Assembly (NCBI GenBank): GCA_022702705.1 | Contig: CM040430.1 | Location: forward strand, 16,253,310 to 16,317,309 | Origin: Papilionanthe hookeriana x Papilionanthe teres | Taxonomy: Eukaryota; Streptophyta; Magnoliopsida; Asparagales; Orchidaceae | Reading direction: 5' to 3' | Length of the DNA: 64,000 nucleotides | Shown: positions 21,175 through 32,961 of the stretch, in pieces | Position numbering within the stretch: position 1 is the first letter of the stretch | Layout of the letters: every line of letters starts with the position of its first letter | Made by a program: the position numbers and the translations under genes | Notes under the pieces: model-generated | The model's database searches: none | What the model saw: only the letters and a program-made list of their open reading frames with translations | Told to the model about the DNA's origin: nothing

Positions 21175-22610
21175 CTATGCACATTTTGAGAAAATTTGAA
21201 CTTGAATCGATTTTTACCACTGCGAGGGTCCGAGATGCCTATCGTCACCAAGAACCTAGTTTGAAATTCCTCAAATGTTTACTTTTGAGTTAGAGGGTTG
21301 TAATCTAACAATGCGTGACTTTCCGTGGTTTCTGAATCTATGAGAACCTTCCTACGCTGATCCTGGCAAACATTAGGGTTTTTTATACCCTGCTAGTGCC
21401 AGGCTATAGAATGCACATTGGCGATGAATTTCTTGATAAATGGCTACTAAAAATATTTTTCTTTAAAGTTATGGGGACATATTTCAGTCACATGTGGTCT
21501 CCCATAGCATTCGTATCAAGAAAACCTCTGTTTGGAGCTCCCGAAGTAAATCATGATTTTTGGATCTAGATCGGAGCAGATGGCGCCAGTCCTGGAAGCC
21601 TATGCATCTGAAATGTCTTTCCATATGTTTAAAACCTAGCTCATGGAAGTTAGGTGCCAGTTTATGGCACCTAGGCTCAAAAAAATTCTGAAAATAGCCT
21701 TCTTTGTTGAGAGGCAGCAAATTAGGCGTCACGGTGCCTGACTGGGCACCTAGGCGCCAGTTTAGTTCCGTATTGTGAAAAAGCTCATTTTTTGTGCCGA
21801 TATGACTTCAGCGCACCACCGATGAGCCGAAATTGCAAGGATATCCCTGGTCTTGAGGGGATATGCATGAGGGAATGTAATGGCTATTAGCCTTATTTGG
21901 AAGGTTTTAATTATCCCCATCAACCCATTTTTGGCATAAAAAAGGGACAAGTTGGGGATTTTCTTGCGCCAACTGGTTTTAACCTAGAAGTTCCTCATTT
22001 CTTTCCCATCTCCACTTCATTTCAGTTTTTAGCTAAGAGATCTCTCTTGTAAAGCATTTGGAGAGTGTGAGAGTTTCTTCTTCATCTTCTTAGTGTTTTC
22101 TTGAAGCTTGGAGCAAGGAGATCGGGGGGGGGGGGGTTGCTTCTTCATTATCCACAAGAAGAGCGAAAGCTCAGAAGTAGAGAGAAAGCTCAGAAGTTGG
22201 CAATATTCCAATTTCTCCATATTCTTTTCTTCCCCTTCTTTTCCGCTCATCTCCTCCCGCTTCGGCGAACTATTCAGAGTAAGGACTAGGAGAGCATCAT
22301 CCTACTTTAGTGAAGGCAAAATTTCAACGAGCTTGCAATTCCTCGAGCTATGAGAGCGTCATCTTACATTGGAGAAGAACTTCACCAGACTTCGAAATCT
22401 CCCGACGAGGAGAGCTTCCCCGTTGCTTAAGGGGAAGGACATTGGAGGCTTATCACCAACCGTTAGGAGAGCTTCATCTAGAAAAAAAACTCAGAGCACC
22501 GATCAACCACCGCGATGGTGAGAAATCCCCTAAACTCTTGTTCTTTGCATTCTTAGGGTCCCCTATGTCTGGATGTTAGATGACTAAGGACAAGGATTTC
22601 TGTGCTTATA
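21175..22610 (+). promoter_or_regulatory. LTR-like block with hairpins and a TATA-like site, element unresolved
   Basis: Contains an 8-bp-stem hairpin TAGGTGCC-loop-GGCACCTA at 21651-21673, a second GGTGCC/GGCACC hairpin at 21733-21750, and GGCGCC cores near 21590 and 21753. A TATA-like CATAAAAAAG follows at about 21935. After it come a leader-like CT-rich stretch, a run of 13 G (22124-22136) and several GGAGAGC phrases. The order resembles the LTR promoters of E1 and solo LTR X. No partner LTR was found in the window, so the identity is open. Confidence 0.35.
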
Positions 22611-23035
22611 GGATACTGATAAGTTAAGGGCCTATTGCGAACTCTCACATATGAATCTGAGCTTTTTTTCTTGAATCCCTAGCACCAAATTCCCATAAAA
22701 GTCAAGGTTATACCAACCACTCCGTTTGTTTAGGAGATTTCCTGGGATGGACTAGTGAAATCATATGATCGTGTTGATGATGACACCCCTTTGGTCGTTA
22801 TTCACTCGTTCGCGGAGAGTTGTCCTCGTGAGAAAAACATCCGCTCTACGTCGGGCAAACGGGTGGCAAGGACACGTTGCTTCACCTGATATGGCTTTGA
22901 CACCTCCTCCATTGATACAACCCTAGATCACATGTGAGATGGATAGAGCGAGTACAACTTGCTGTCTAGTATTTTGGGTTGTATGATCATTTATGGCATC
23001 ATTTCATTTTGTATGCTTGTCTACCTGGTCAATTA
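22611..23035. other. Unassigned spacer
   Basis: Mixed composition. No gene or named repeat was recognised. Confidence 0.3.
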
Positions 23036-23660
23036 AGTTATATCCGCTGCACTGGTACGATCGACCAAACGTTTTGGGTTCGATCAGATATCCCGACCCA
23101 ATCACCCAATCTCTTGGGTTTGATCGACCGCACTAGTTCGATCACCTACTTTAGATACGATCGTCTACCCGGGCCGATCGCCCAGATTTTCAGGTTTGAT
23201 TGACTACACTGGTTTGATCACTTATTTTGAGCCTGATGGGCCTTTTCGACTCGACCACCCCGGTCTGATCTCCTGCTTTCAAGTTTGATCAAACACATAG
23301 GTTTGATCACCCACTTAGGGTCTGATCGGCCATCCCGAGCCGATCGATTATGGGATCAATCGACCACCCCGGTCTGATCTCCTGCTTTCAAGTTTGATCA
23401 AACACATAGGTTTGATCACCCACTTAGGGTCTGATCGGCCATCCCGAGCCGATCGACCCATTGCTCAGGTTAGATTGACCGCCTCAACCAGACCACCCGT
23501 TCTTTTAGGTTTGATCCACCACACCAGTTAGATCGTTTGCTTTAGATCCAATCGATCGTTCCAGGCCGATCACCCACTCTTTTGGGTCTGATTGATTGCC
23601 TCAGATCGATCGACCAATCATTTTGGTTTGACCGACTGCCACGACTTGGTCTACTAATCA
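23036..23660. repeat. GATC-rich minisatellite with a 97-bp exact duplication
   Basis: Phrases such as GGTTTGATCACC, GATCGACCAC and GGGTCTGATCGGCC recur every 30-40 bp, making GATC exceptionally dense. Within it, 23251-23347 is repeated without change at 23360-23456 (period 109 bp). Confidence 0.8.
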
Positions 23661-25313
23661 TTTTCCTGCTTGCATGCATTTCTTGCATTTTGCTTGTTCT
23701 ATTTGCATGTGTGCTTGGTGAATGGCTCTAGGGTAAGGTGTAAAACCTCTTTGTAGGTATTATTTTAGTCGATGCAACTCACTTGTAGCTGGTGCCCACT
23801 CATCGCGTGGCACCTCGGGTCCTTGAGCAGGTGTAAGTATTTTTTATAAGTAGCATATTTTGCTGGTACATGCCGCTTCTATGTGTCATGTAGCTTGTAA
23901 GCATACTTACATTCATTTGTATGATTTGTGCTTCGCCTTTGGCACCCATTTTGATATGTCATGCTTTGGTCGAAACATGACATTGTGAGTTTATTACATG
24001 TTTGTATGCTTGCTCATCTGCCTTTATAGTTTGTTTTAATTATTAGGAGAGTGACCCTTTTTTTGGTCGTGACACTCAAACGAGCATTTTCATTGAGGAT
24101 GTCTCAGCAAGCTATGCGAGTTTGTGAATCAAGAGCAACAAATAATATGATTGTGCTAAGGATCCAATGACTCCAAAGTATATCACTTGATTGCTCCGAA
24201 ACCACCGTTAGTGGACTGGTATTTTAAAGTATAAAAATCGATGTTTTTGCTATTATATGTATTATCTACCTACTTTGAAATTGCATACATTAAGTCATAT
24301 GTGAGGCCACATTTTTAAGTGTCACCCCTTTCTTGTGATTGTTGGCTCTGAAAATCTGAAAAACACCCCAGACTCTAGCCAAGAGCTTAACACAACTTTT
24401 GTTCCGTTCCGGGTCGAATTTTTCAGAAAGTAGATAACATAGTATATAAGACACAACCCAACGATTTTACCCTCATTTTGTGAGAACTTTAAGATCTGGG
24501 GTTTGAGGTTTCCATAAGCTCAAGCTCCAGCGGTTAATTACCCTTTCTCGATAATCGGAGAGGACTTTCAATTAAGCTTAGTCATTAGGTGTTAACTATT
24601 CAGACTTAGCATATAGTAACAACAAATTTGAAATCTTATATTATAAAAAATTATCATCAACGTGAGCTTAAAGTGGATGGTGGACGAAATGGCAACAAAT
24701 CGATCAAGATCACATAGTTCCATCATCACGAGTTGTCCTGCTTCCGAATCTACTTAGTCAGCGGATGTAGTCGACCCAACCTGACCGAATGATCCTTGTT
24801 AACAACCATGGGTTGCTCGTTCGACCAGAGGTGAATGTTTGTTTGTCTAAGGGACTAATCTAAGTCGACCTTAGCATACAAAGGGCTTTCGGCCCTATCG
24901 ATTATACTATATGATTCCATACTCAAAATGGTAGGCTCTCATTTGAGAACATACGGGCTACAACCATGATTATATATAATGGTGTCATTTTGCGGCAAAC
25001 CACTTAGTTACAGAGCTCCGGTCGTAACTGCTTCTTTCTCGTGTCATTTGGTGGCAAGAACCAAATGGATTGAGAACTCGGGCCACATTACAAGCATAGA
25101 ATTTTTTTGAGTTTAAATTTAATAGTATATTTGATATGACATTGACTCTGTGAGCTTACGGCAGCATTAGATTTGCTCACATCGACAAACACTTGCAAAT
25201 AATGGATGGATTTTTGCTTTAGGCAATAAGTGGTAAATTTTTATTTAAATATTATAATATCTTTTTTATGATTTAAAATATATTTATTTTTTATTTTTAT
25301 AAATATAGCCCTC
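23661..25313. other. Unassigned sequence next to copy A
   Basis: Contains low-copy-looking text with no protein match. It runs into AT-rich sequence up to the TG at 25314, where the copy A LTR begins. It may include LTR or leader remnants of another element. Confidence 0.3.
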
Positions 25314-26649
25314 TGTCGGCTTTTTAGGTTATGTATTTTTGAAAAGGGGTCGCCTAAAGAAATTGTCGGTGAATTTTAGATTTTAAATTTAATTTAAATA
25401 TATATAATTTGGAAAGTAGCACTTGATTTTGAAAATAATTTTAAGTTTGAAAATTTTAAGATATGAAATCAATCTGATCTCACATCCCAAATAGTTTATA
25501 TAAACGAGCACCACACCACAAACCGCGTATCTATCCCAAAGAATAGACACACTGCTTGATGGTGGGGCTCGATTAAATAAACTAGAAGATTTGTGACATC
25601 CGTTTGGTCTGCGAACCAATTTTATAAGCCGATAAGTTCTTCTGCTTAATATAAAAGAATTAAGCAGGGTTTATATTGCCTGGGTTCTTAAAGTTCCCTA
25701 TAAGGGCAAGCCCCTATAGTTAATTACATCATAAGTGACGGGAATCACTTAAGAAAACTCTCGATAATGATCAGTGATTTTGCTTTCAATAATTTCAAAG
25801 TTTAAGGTTTTCAAACAATTGGACTTTGGAAATTTCAATAGGGAATAGGGTTAAATTGGGAATTTTAATAAAAGTGGGCTAAATTGACAAAATTGGCTTA
25901 TGGTGTAGTTGAACAAAATGAAATTGTGAATATTTAGGATTTTTTGGAATTTTTTTTTGATTTTTGGGTTAATGGGGTATTTTGGGTATTTTGAGGGTAT
26001 TGGGGGGTATTTTTGGAAATTTTGGTATATTTGTCCATGGATGATCAATATGAGTGCTGGAGAATATTTAGGATTGATTTTGAGGGATTTTGGGTAATTT
26101 AGGCAATTTTGCAAATTTTGGGCAATTTCAAGGGCATTTGGTAGGTTTGGTGGGTTTAGGGTTCCGGGGGTCAAAATTTGAAATTTGGGAAAAATGATGA
26201 TTAATTAGGTGTGAGTGAAATGGGACCATTTTGGTTGAGCCATGAACCCATATTAAGCTCACAAGTGCCATGAGAGGACTCATTTTAGGCACTCAATATG
26301 TTGTCCTAACCCTCTTAGTTGTCCTAACCCTCTTAGCCAGGGGTTTAGGGGTTAAGGTCCATCCATATGAGTTACCTACATGAGTCAGAGAGTCAAATTG
26401 AGTAAAAGTAGTTTTAAGATTTGGAATGTGTGTGAGAGTGTGGTGTGTGAAAGTTTGTTGATCCATGAAAAAAATACCTATTTTTATGCCTTGATTTTTT
26501 TCAAATTTTTTAGGATATTATGCTTTAATAAAAGATATTTTTGTGTTTTTGGATATAGGTGATGAAAAAATATTCAAGAAGGAAAAAAAGTGAAAAAGGA
26601 GCAAAAAGGAGCAAAAATGGAGCCAAAATGCAAAATTGTCAAAATTATT

Positions 26650-26912
26650 GGTCTGGCACCTATGTGCCAGAATCCGGCGCCTAAGCGCCAGGTCGATACG
26701 GGATCTGTCAAGATTTTTGACGACTTTTGGACGGTTATTTTGACGGTGTTAGCGGTTATTGGACATTCTAGAAGACTGGCAGTTGTTCCTGGTTTATAGG
26801 ACATGTGATACAATGTATTTGGACGCTTGGAAACGGTTTTAATCGTGAAGAGGTGCGATCCAAAGTGAAGAGGTGCAAAGAACTGAAAGCAGAGTCCGGC
26901 GCTTAGGCGCCA
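26650..26912 (+). promoter_or_regulatory. Hairpins upstream of the X TATA box
   Basis: GGCAC-CTAT-GTGCC and GGCGC-CTAA-GCGCC lie together at about 26650-26690, and GGCGC-TTAG-GCGCC at about 26897. They differ in sequence from the E1 units but occupy the same place before the TATA box at 26995-27002. Confidence 0.6.
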
Positions 26913-26994
26913 GAGTCAGTTTCTAGAAGATTCAATGAATGTGGACTACTTTTGAAGAGGTGCCTTAAGCAACCCTTGGCCATTTTCAGAACTC

Positions 26995-27002
26995 TATAAA
27001 TA
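26995..27002 (+). promoter_or_regulatory. TATA box of solo LTR X
   Basis: TATAAATA, preceded by GAAGAGGTGCCTTAAGCAAC at about 26954, the same box as in E1. Confidence 0.75.
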
Positions 27003-27027
27003 GGAGATATTTCTACAGGAAAGAGGG

Positions 27028-27062
27028 CCTCTCTTGCCTCTCTCCCTCTCTCTCGTGTCTCT

Positions 27063-27105
<43 letters not shown>

Positions 27106-27115
27106 CTCTCTTTTC
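27028..27115. repeat. (CT)n microsatellite in the X leader
   Basis: A long CT run begins about 30 bp after the TATA box. The minus-strand frame of GAGA codons across it is artefactual. Confidence 0.95.
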
Positions 27116-28801
27116 CTGTTGAGTCATTTTAGAGTCATGAAGATGTAGATTTCTACATCTTATGGAGAGATTGGTGAGGGATTTTGAGATATTTATGTAT
27201 GGGATGTACGAGCGGCGTATGGATCGGTGGGAGACTTTGGTGAAGAGATCTTCTTCTTTCCTTCAAAGGGAAAAAGCTAAGTATTGTGTTCTTCATTCTC
27301 TTGTAATTGTTGTAAACACTTTCTAATAGATTTTATTTTAAACCGAGTTTTCTGTCGTAATTTATCCATGCTTCGTAAGTGATTTTCTTTACTCTTTCTT
27401 TTAATATGAAGTAGTGGCATGTGTAGGAAAATTATTTTTATGATGGAATTATCTATTAAATGCTTCTAGGTGATAGATAGTTGCATAAATATAATAGAAT
27501 ACCATTAAAATAAGTTCCTTATTGGCACTTAATTTATTACACAATTCTATCAAGTCTTTTACTTCTTATGCTATTATTTTCATTTACTTTTGTTTTGTTA
27601 TGAAATAGATGTATGTTTAAGAATTAAGATTTACTTAGATATTCTCTTATTAAATTATGGTGATGATATTCATACCGGATCTTCATTTACTTTACAAATA
27701 GATCACTTGTATTGTTAAAACTCGTTAAAGAATTCTGACCTATCCGGAGATGAGTTCTTAACTAGTAGATACCACATGAATCCTTGGGTAATCGAAGGCT
27801 TTATGCGGGTTATTCAAGGTGAAGTGCAAATAAATAGGAAGATATTATTTATTGGGCGCAGAATTGATTAGTTTTTAGAGTGACAGACTAAATTCTAATA
27901 ATTTGGTCTATAGAAAGGGAACGGGTCACAGGTAGGGCCGACCATAGCCACCCTTGGACATCTAGAAGTGTGAGGCTAGATTAACCCATTCTACTAATAA
28001 AACTTCCTGAACCGATCTATAGATTAGCCAATGTTCTTTACACCTGGACCAAAGGGTAAAGAATAGGATTGCTTCTATTTGACACTACTACATAAAATTC
28101 TCAGCATTTCTTTCCTACACATTATCTATGTAATTGTAAGAGAAATGTAGTCTTTAACATCTCAAAATTCTCCAAACCAATTTATCCATAAGTTATCTTT
28201 TTATTTAAGAACTTTATTTAGGATTAGTTATTAAAAAAAATCATTTTAATCGAAATTCCAAATTTAGGCTTTATAGATATATACTGTAATTAGCCTAAAG
28301 GATTGCTTACCTCACTTCTCTGTAGGATCGATATTGGGGTTATAAAAGAAAACTCTATATTACTTGAAACGATACATATACTTGCGTAGTACCCCTAGTG
28401 TGTAAAAAATTTTCTAAAATTTTACAACATTTTGATTTTATACACTAGCCGCTATTTATAAATTGGGTCAAGTTTTTGGCCATCTTTTGGAAGAAAAAAT
28501 TACTGCGTTATTGCGGGTCGGGTCACTTGCCCTCACCAGGACTAGACCACCCAGGGTAATCCTAAGGCTAAAGAGTCCTATAGGAACTTATCCTTTAAAC
28601 CTCCACATTTGATCTTAATCCTCCAAGTGGCCTGGGGGTTTACAATCAAAATTGTGGGGTTTGAAGGGAGCCAAGAAGTGTTTTGAATTTCTAAGTGGTG
28701 GGTCCCATTTCTAGTCCTCTAGGATAGTCGAAGGGAAACCCTATGGCTAGATCCTAAGTACTAAGGAGAGAGATCAGACCTCACCAAAATTGAGGTCAAC
28801 A

Positions 28802-29280
28802 AATTGACCCCCAATAGGTGTGGTGTGCTAACCAAGCACACCGCGCGTATTGGCGTTGACCGAAGAGATCAACAAAGCCAACACAAATGTTCGTATAACA
28901 AACTCAGAACGAAGTGTAGGAAATTTCCGCTGGGGTGCATCAGCTAAATCTCCAAGATTGGAGATTCCAGAACTCTCGCTGGGGAGGAAGGAGGTGAATT
29001 CCAAATCACAAGACTTGGAGAGAAAATGGATTTTAGATTCATTTCATTTTTATTTCAAGTTTCAATTTTGAGTTCTAATTTTCAATTCAAGTTTTAATTT
29101 CGGTTGAAATTTAATTTAATCGGAATTTTTTCTTAAATTTCATTTGAGATTTAGATTTCAAGGTGAATTTCGTAGAGATTTTGGATTTAAAATAAGAATT
29201 GGAAATTAGAGTCCAACCTCAGGATTGCAAAGAGAACTGGAATTTAGGTAGAAGCCTCGAGGAGAAGAGCAGAATTTAGG
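28802..29280 (-). other. Copy A 3' UTR and plus-strand primer region
   Basis: Directly upstream of the LTR (minus strand) is ATTGGGGGTCAATT, the best polypurine candidate. Copy B has ATTGGGGTCCATT at the same place (60922-60934). The rest is non-coding. Confidence 0.5.
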
Positions 29281-30393
29281 ATGAGAACCAGAATTTAGGT
29301 ACCGATTTCGAAAATGATGAGAATCAAAATTTAGGTACTGATCTCGAAAAGGATGAGAATTAGAATTTAGGTACTGATCTCGGAAAGGGAGAACTGGAAT
29401 TTGGTACCAGTCTTGAAAGAGAGAATTGAAATTTGGTATCAATCTCGAAAAGAGTCGGAATTTGGTACCGACCTCGAAAGGAGAGAACTGGAATTTGGTA
29501 CCAGTCTCGAAAGAAAGAATTGAAATTTGGTATCAATCTCAGAAAGAGAGTCAGAATTTGGTACCGACCTCGAAAGGAGAGAACTGAAATTTGGTACCAG
29601 TCTCAAAAGAGAGAATTAAAATTTAGTATCAATCTCGGAAAGAGAGTCGGAATTTGGTACCGACCTCGAAAGGAGAGAACTGGAATTTGGTACCAGTCTT
29701 GAAAGAGAGAATTGAAATTTGGTATCAATTTTAGAAAGAGAGTTGGAATTCGGTACCGACTTCGAAAGGATAGAACTGGAATTTGGTACCAGTCTCGAAA
29801 GAGAGAATTGAAATTTGGTATCAATCTCAGAAAGAGAGTCAGAATTTGGTACCGACCTCGAAAGGAGAGAACTGGAATTTGGTACCAGTCTCAAAAGAGA
29901 GAATTGAAATTTAGTATCAATCTCGGAAAGAGAGTCGGAATTTGGTACCGACCTCGAAAGGAGAGAACTGGAATGTGGTACCAGTCTTGAAAGAGAGAAT
30001 TGAAATTTGGTATCAATCTTAGAAAGAGAGTCAGAATTTGGTACCAACATCGAAAGGAGAGAACCGGAATTTGGTACCAGTCTCGAAAGAGAGAATTGAA
30101 ATTTGGTATCAATCTCAGAAAGAGAGTCAGAATTTGGTACTGACCTCGAAAGGAGAGAACTGGAATTTGGTACCAGTCTCGAAAGGGAGAATTGAAATTT
30201 AGTATTAATCTCAGATAGAGAGTTAGAATTTGGTACCGACCTCGAAAGGAGTGAACTGGAATTTGGTACCAGTCTTGAAAGAGAGAATTGAAATCTGGTA
30301 TCAATTTCAGAAAGAGAGTCGAAATTTGGTACCGACCTCTAAAGGAGAGAACTGGAATTTGGTACCAGTCTCAAAAGAGAGAATTGAAATTTA
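29281..30393. repeat. 96-bp tandem repeat in the copy A 3' UTR
   Basis: About ten units of 96-97 bp; GGTACCGACCTCGAAAGG recurs at about 29464, 29560 and 29657. Each unit is made of three related ~32-bp parts (GAACTGGAATTTGGTACC, GAATTGAAATTTGGTATC, GTCAGAATTTGGTACC). Long frames on both strands are repeat artefacts. Such 3' UTR tandem repeats are known for Tat/Ogre elements. Confidence 0.9.
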
Positions 30394-31150
30394 GTGAATG
30401 ATATGAATCTATGCCATCAGAACAAATTAAAAATTTTTCGTGGTTCCGTGTCAGTAGACTCAGTCCACCTTCTCAAAAGAGGGAAGAAATCGCGAATAGT
30501 CGAAAGGATTTCAGGACGACGAAAAAGTTTAGAAGTTTGGAATTAAGGTTTGAGTCTTCCGTGGCGAAGCATCAAGTCGAAAGAGGGTTCACAAGAGTTT
30601 CAAATGGATTTCATTTTGAAGAAGAATTGAAAGATTCAAATTGATGAATTCAGATTGGAATTCATTCGAGATTTAGGTTCGTTTCGTTTGTTTTGGTGAT
30701 TCAATTTCCTTTTTGTTGTTTATTTAGAGTTCGTGTCAATTTGGAGTTTATTTTGACATTCAGATTTTTAAAAGAGTTCTTTATTTATTTTCTTTTCTTT
30801 TCATTCTTTGTTCAAAGTTCATTTAACTTAATGGCGTTTCCTAGTCAATTTGCACAAAAGAGATGAAGGTAAAACACAACAAGGTCGTTTCCATTTCAAT
30901 TTGTTGAAAATACATCATACAGCTTGATCCAAAACATGATGATAATTTTCTTGAAAAATTCAGCATCTCATACAATCCACATAAATCCAAAACGGATTGT
31001 GTAAGATTCTTGCAAGTTTCTTCCAAAAGCATCTATCGAAATCCATGTCCGAATAGTGAGATACACGGACAATAACATCACCTTCCAAGCCATCCTTGGC
31101 AATAAATGCTGTTCAAATGTGCATTGGAGGTGTGCTATCTCCCATGTAGC
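30394..31150 (-). other. Copy A 3' UTR between the tandem repeats and the AlkB-like ORF
   Basis: Non-coding. Copy B has a matching stretch at 58382-58700 (for example the phrase GTGCAAATTGAT). Confidence 0.5.
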
Positions 31151-32636
31151 TCACAGCTCGTAGGGTCGAAGGCTCTCTAACTCTAGATCTGGCTGAAAGT
31201 GGAAAGGCATTTTTCTGTCATCCATCCTTCTGAAAGTGATGCAGATCCGCTCAACAGGCACACCTGGAATGCAGTGTTTTGCTATATCCGCTCCATTTCC
31301 TTTTAACACCAAGACGGAACCTACTGGTAGAGCTATCTCCACCGGCCCTAGGAATTCTCCGGGGCCTGCTATCCGGAGGTTAGATCCGAACATGTTGTTA
31401 CATTTGTTGACAAAAGACACTGTGCAGAAAGGTCTGATGAAGTTGTGATGATCTATGTGTGGAAGTAGGAAGTTGCCCTCTTTGTATATGTTAATGATGC
31501 AGCTGTTGGTATGCAATCTGCAGGCAATACCCCCCATATCACCATCCTTCTTACCATTCTCTTGATAATTCTTGGCATTGGATCCACCTCGCTACGACAT
31601 TTTATCCCTGGTGGATTTCCCTTTATGTCTTCAGCGAAGTTGTAGTAACACCCGCACTGGATTGTAACTCTTCCTTTTCCTTTCATCTACCTTCGAGGTT
31701 CTGAGTAGGTCTTCTCTCTCAAACAACCAGCTCGACCCATTTTCTGAAGCTCAACGACGCAGTCAACAATTTGTTGTTGCTCGTAGTCTGAGAACACATC
31801 TGTGTGCAGCTCAAGGCCCTCCAGGATGTTGATTCTCTTCCCTCGGATTCTTCAAAATATTCAAAAGACTTCTTCTCAACTTGCTGCAATTTCGCCAGCT
31901 CGTACTCTGGGATTATCTGAAGTCCTCGGGGTCTGGTAACATATTGCGGGATGTACGACTCAAGCCCAGCATGCTCTCCTGCATGTCTCGGCTCCTTGGG
32001 GATAGTCTCTGTCGGGACATCCTTCGGGGTTGCTTTCACAACAAGACTCTTCAAAACTGGTGCATCAGTCCGGCGTCGTGGCACCGATTCTGTTTCTGCT
32101 CTTCTTGGAATTTCTTTCATCCTTTCTGCTGTTCTTGGGGTTGGTTTCCTCTTTTTTGGTTCCTGATGAACTGATTTCTTCGACGTACTTGTATTGACGG
32201 TAGCAACTGTCTCTTCATGTTGATCCGCTGCTAGCTTGGTCAGCATCTTGCAAATGCGACGGTTCTTATTTCTTCGTTGGGTCGGAGTGAGAGTAGCTCT
32301 CCTTACTTCTTGATCTTCTATGGGCATGGCGCTGACAAGCCTGCCCTCTGTTGTAGCAACCACGGACTTAACTTTCTTGTCTTCCCCCGTTGCATGAGTG
32401 GAGTTTGATTTTCTTTTCTTGCTAGCGGAATGCTGACTTGGTTCACCCAATTTCATCACTGTCTGGCTATGGTACTCTTCCTGGTCAATCAGGGTCCAAT
32501 CAGTTTTTTCGTACTGTTGCCCGACCGGTGCGAAATCAGAATCAATCTCAATCACAGTCCCATCCTTCATCCTCTTTTCATCGAGTGCCAGACTCACGCC
32601 ATTCTTAAAGTTCAGAACCAACCGCCCGTTCGACAT
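31151..32636 (-). pseudogene. AlkB-like (ALKBH9/10-type) RNA demethylase ORF of copy A
   Basis: The likely start is ATG at 32636 (MSNGRLVLNFKNG), conserved in copy B; an upstream ATG at 32702 is not. About 250 residues of basic linker with KKRK and RRNKNRR follow. The C-terminal ~230 residues match plant ALKBH9/ALKBH10 m6A demethylases: ILEGLELH, IQCGCYYNFAEDIKGNPPGI, VDPMP, WGVLPADCIP, then PHIDHHNF, PFCTVSF, LPVGSVLVLKGNGADIAKHC and RICITFRRMD. The Fe(II)-binding HID (31451-31459), the distal His in AKHC and the R-x5-R for 2-oxoglutarate are present. Three lesions break it: a 1-nt frameshift before the ILEGLELH segment, TAG for a conserved Trp before KGKGR, and a 1-nt deletion before SCIINIY. 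It lies after integrase. The family call is from remembered motifs. Confidence 0.85.
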
Positions 32637-32961
32637 TTCCCTTCGAAAAACAAGGAAAGGATCAGGGGCTGTACTAAGAACAAGAATAATAAGAAAAATC
32701 ATTTATCAATGGAAAATTTTATTTGTTTCTTTCAAATTTTAATAAGAGTAGGAAAAGATGGGGAAAGATCAGAAGTAAGATGATTTAAAGGGAGGGATCA
32801 AAATTTTATTATTATGATTTCACATATTTTCTTTTAAACACATTTTTTGTTGTTAATGATTTTTTATCATCCATTTTTTTATGTTTTGGGTTCGGACCCA
32901 GTTACAAACGATTACTCTTCCCGTGCTTCTAGGAATGAGACTCCATTTTTTCTTTTAAAGT
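32637..32961 (-). promoter_or_regulatory. Spacer with candidate splice acceptor before the AlkB-like ORF
   Basis: On the minus strand TTATTATTCTTGTTCTTAG ends at 32674, about 38 nt before the ATG at 32636. Copy B has TTCTTGTTCTTAG ending at 56868, 40 nt before its ATG. A spliced subgenomic message for this ORF is plausible but unproven. Confidence 0.4.

Larger units (their letters stand above)
26459..28525 (+). mobile_element. Athila-type solo LTR (X) inserted in the copy A LTR
   Basis: About 2067 bp beginning TGATCC and ending GGGTCGGGTCA. It is related to the E1 LTR in the shared GAAGAGGTGC box, TATA box, GGTGCAAATAAATAGG-like segment, ACCTGGACCAAAGGGTAAAG and the ending with a primer-site-like string 55 bp before the terminus. 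No internal domain follows. Flanks TTTGT and CTTGC agree at only 3 of 5 positions, the differences being C/T, so the target duplication is degraded or the ends are off by a few bases. Confidence 0.7.
25314..28801 (-). repeat. Copy A 3' LTR, interrupted by solo LTR X
   Basis: On the minus strand it starts TGTTGACCTCA at 28801 and ends GCCGACA at 25314. It aligns with copy B's LTR start (39575 on) and end (about 47265-47802). Without the inserted X it is about 1.42 kb. The middle 6.8 kb present in copy B (about 40470-47265) is absent. Confidence 0.85.

Noticed and set aside
26903..27127. Arg/Glu-repeat open frame
   Set aside because: It is translation of the (CT)n microsatellite in the leader of solo LTR X.
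29600..30304. Long minus-strand frames of 137-144 codons across 29.6-30.3 kb
   Set aside because: They are produced by the 96-bp tandem repeat, a multiple of three, which stays open in several frames on both strands.
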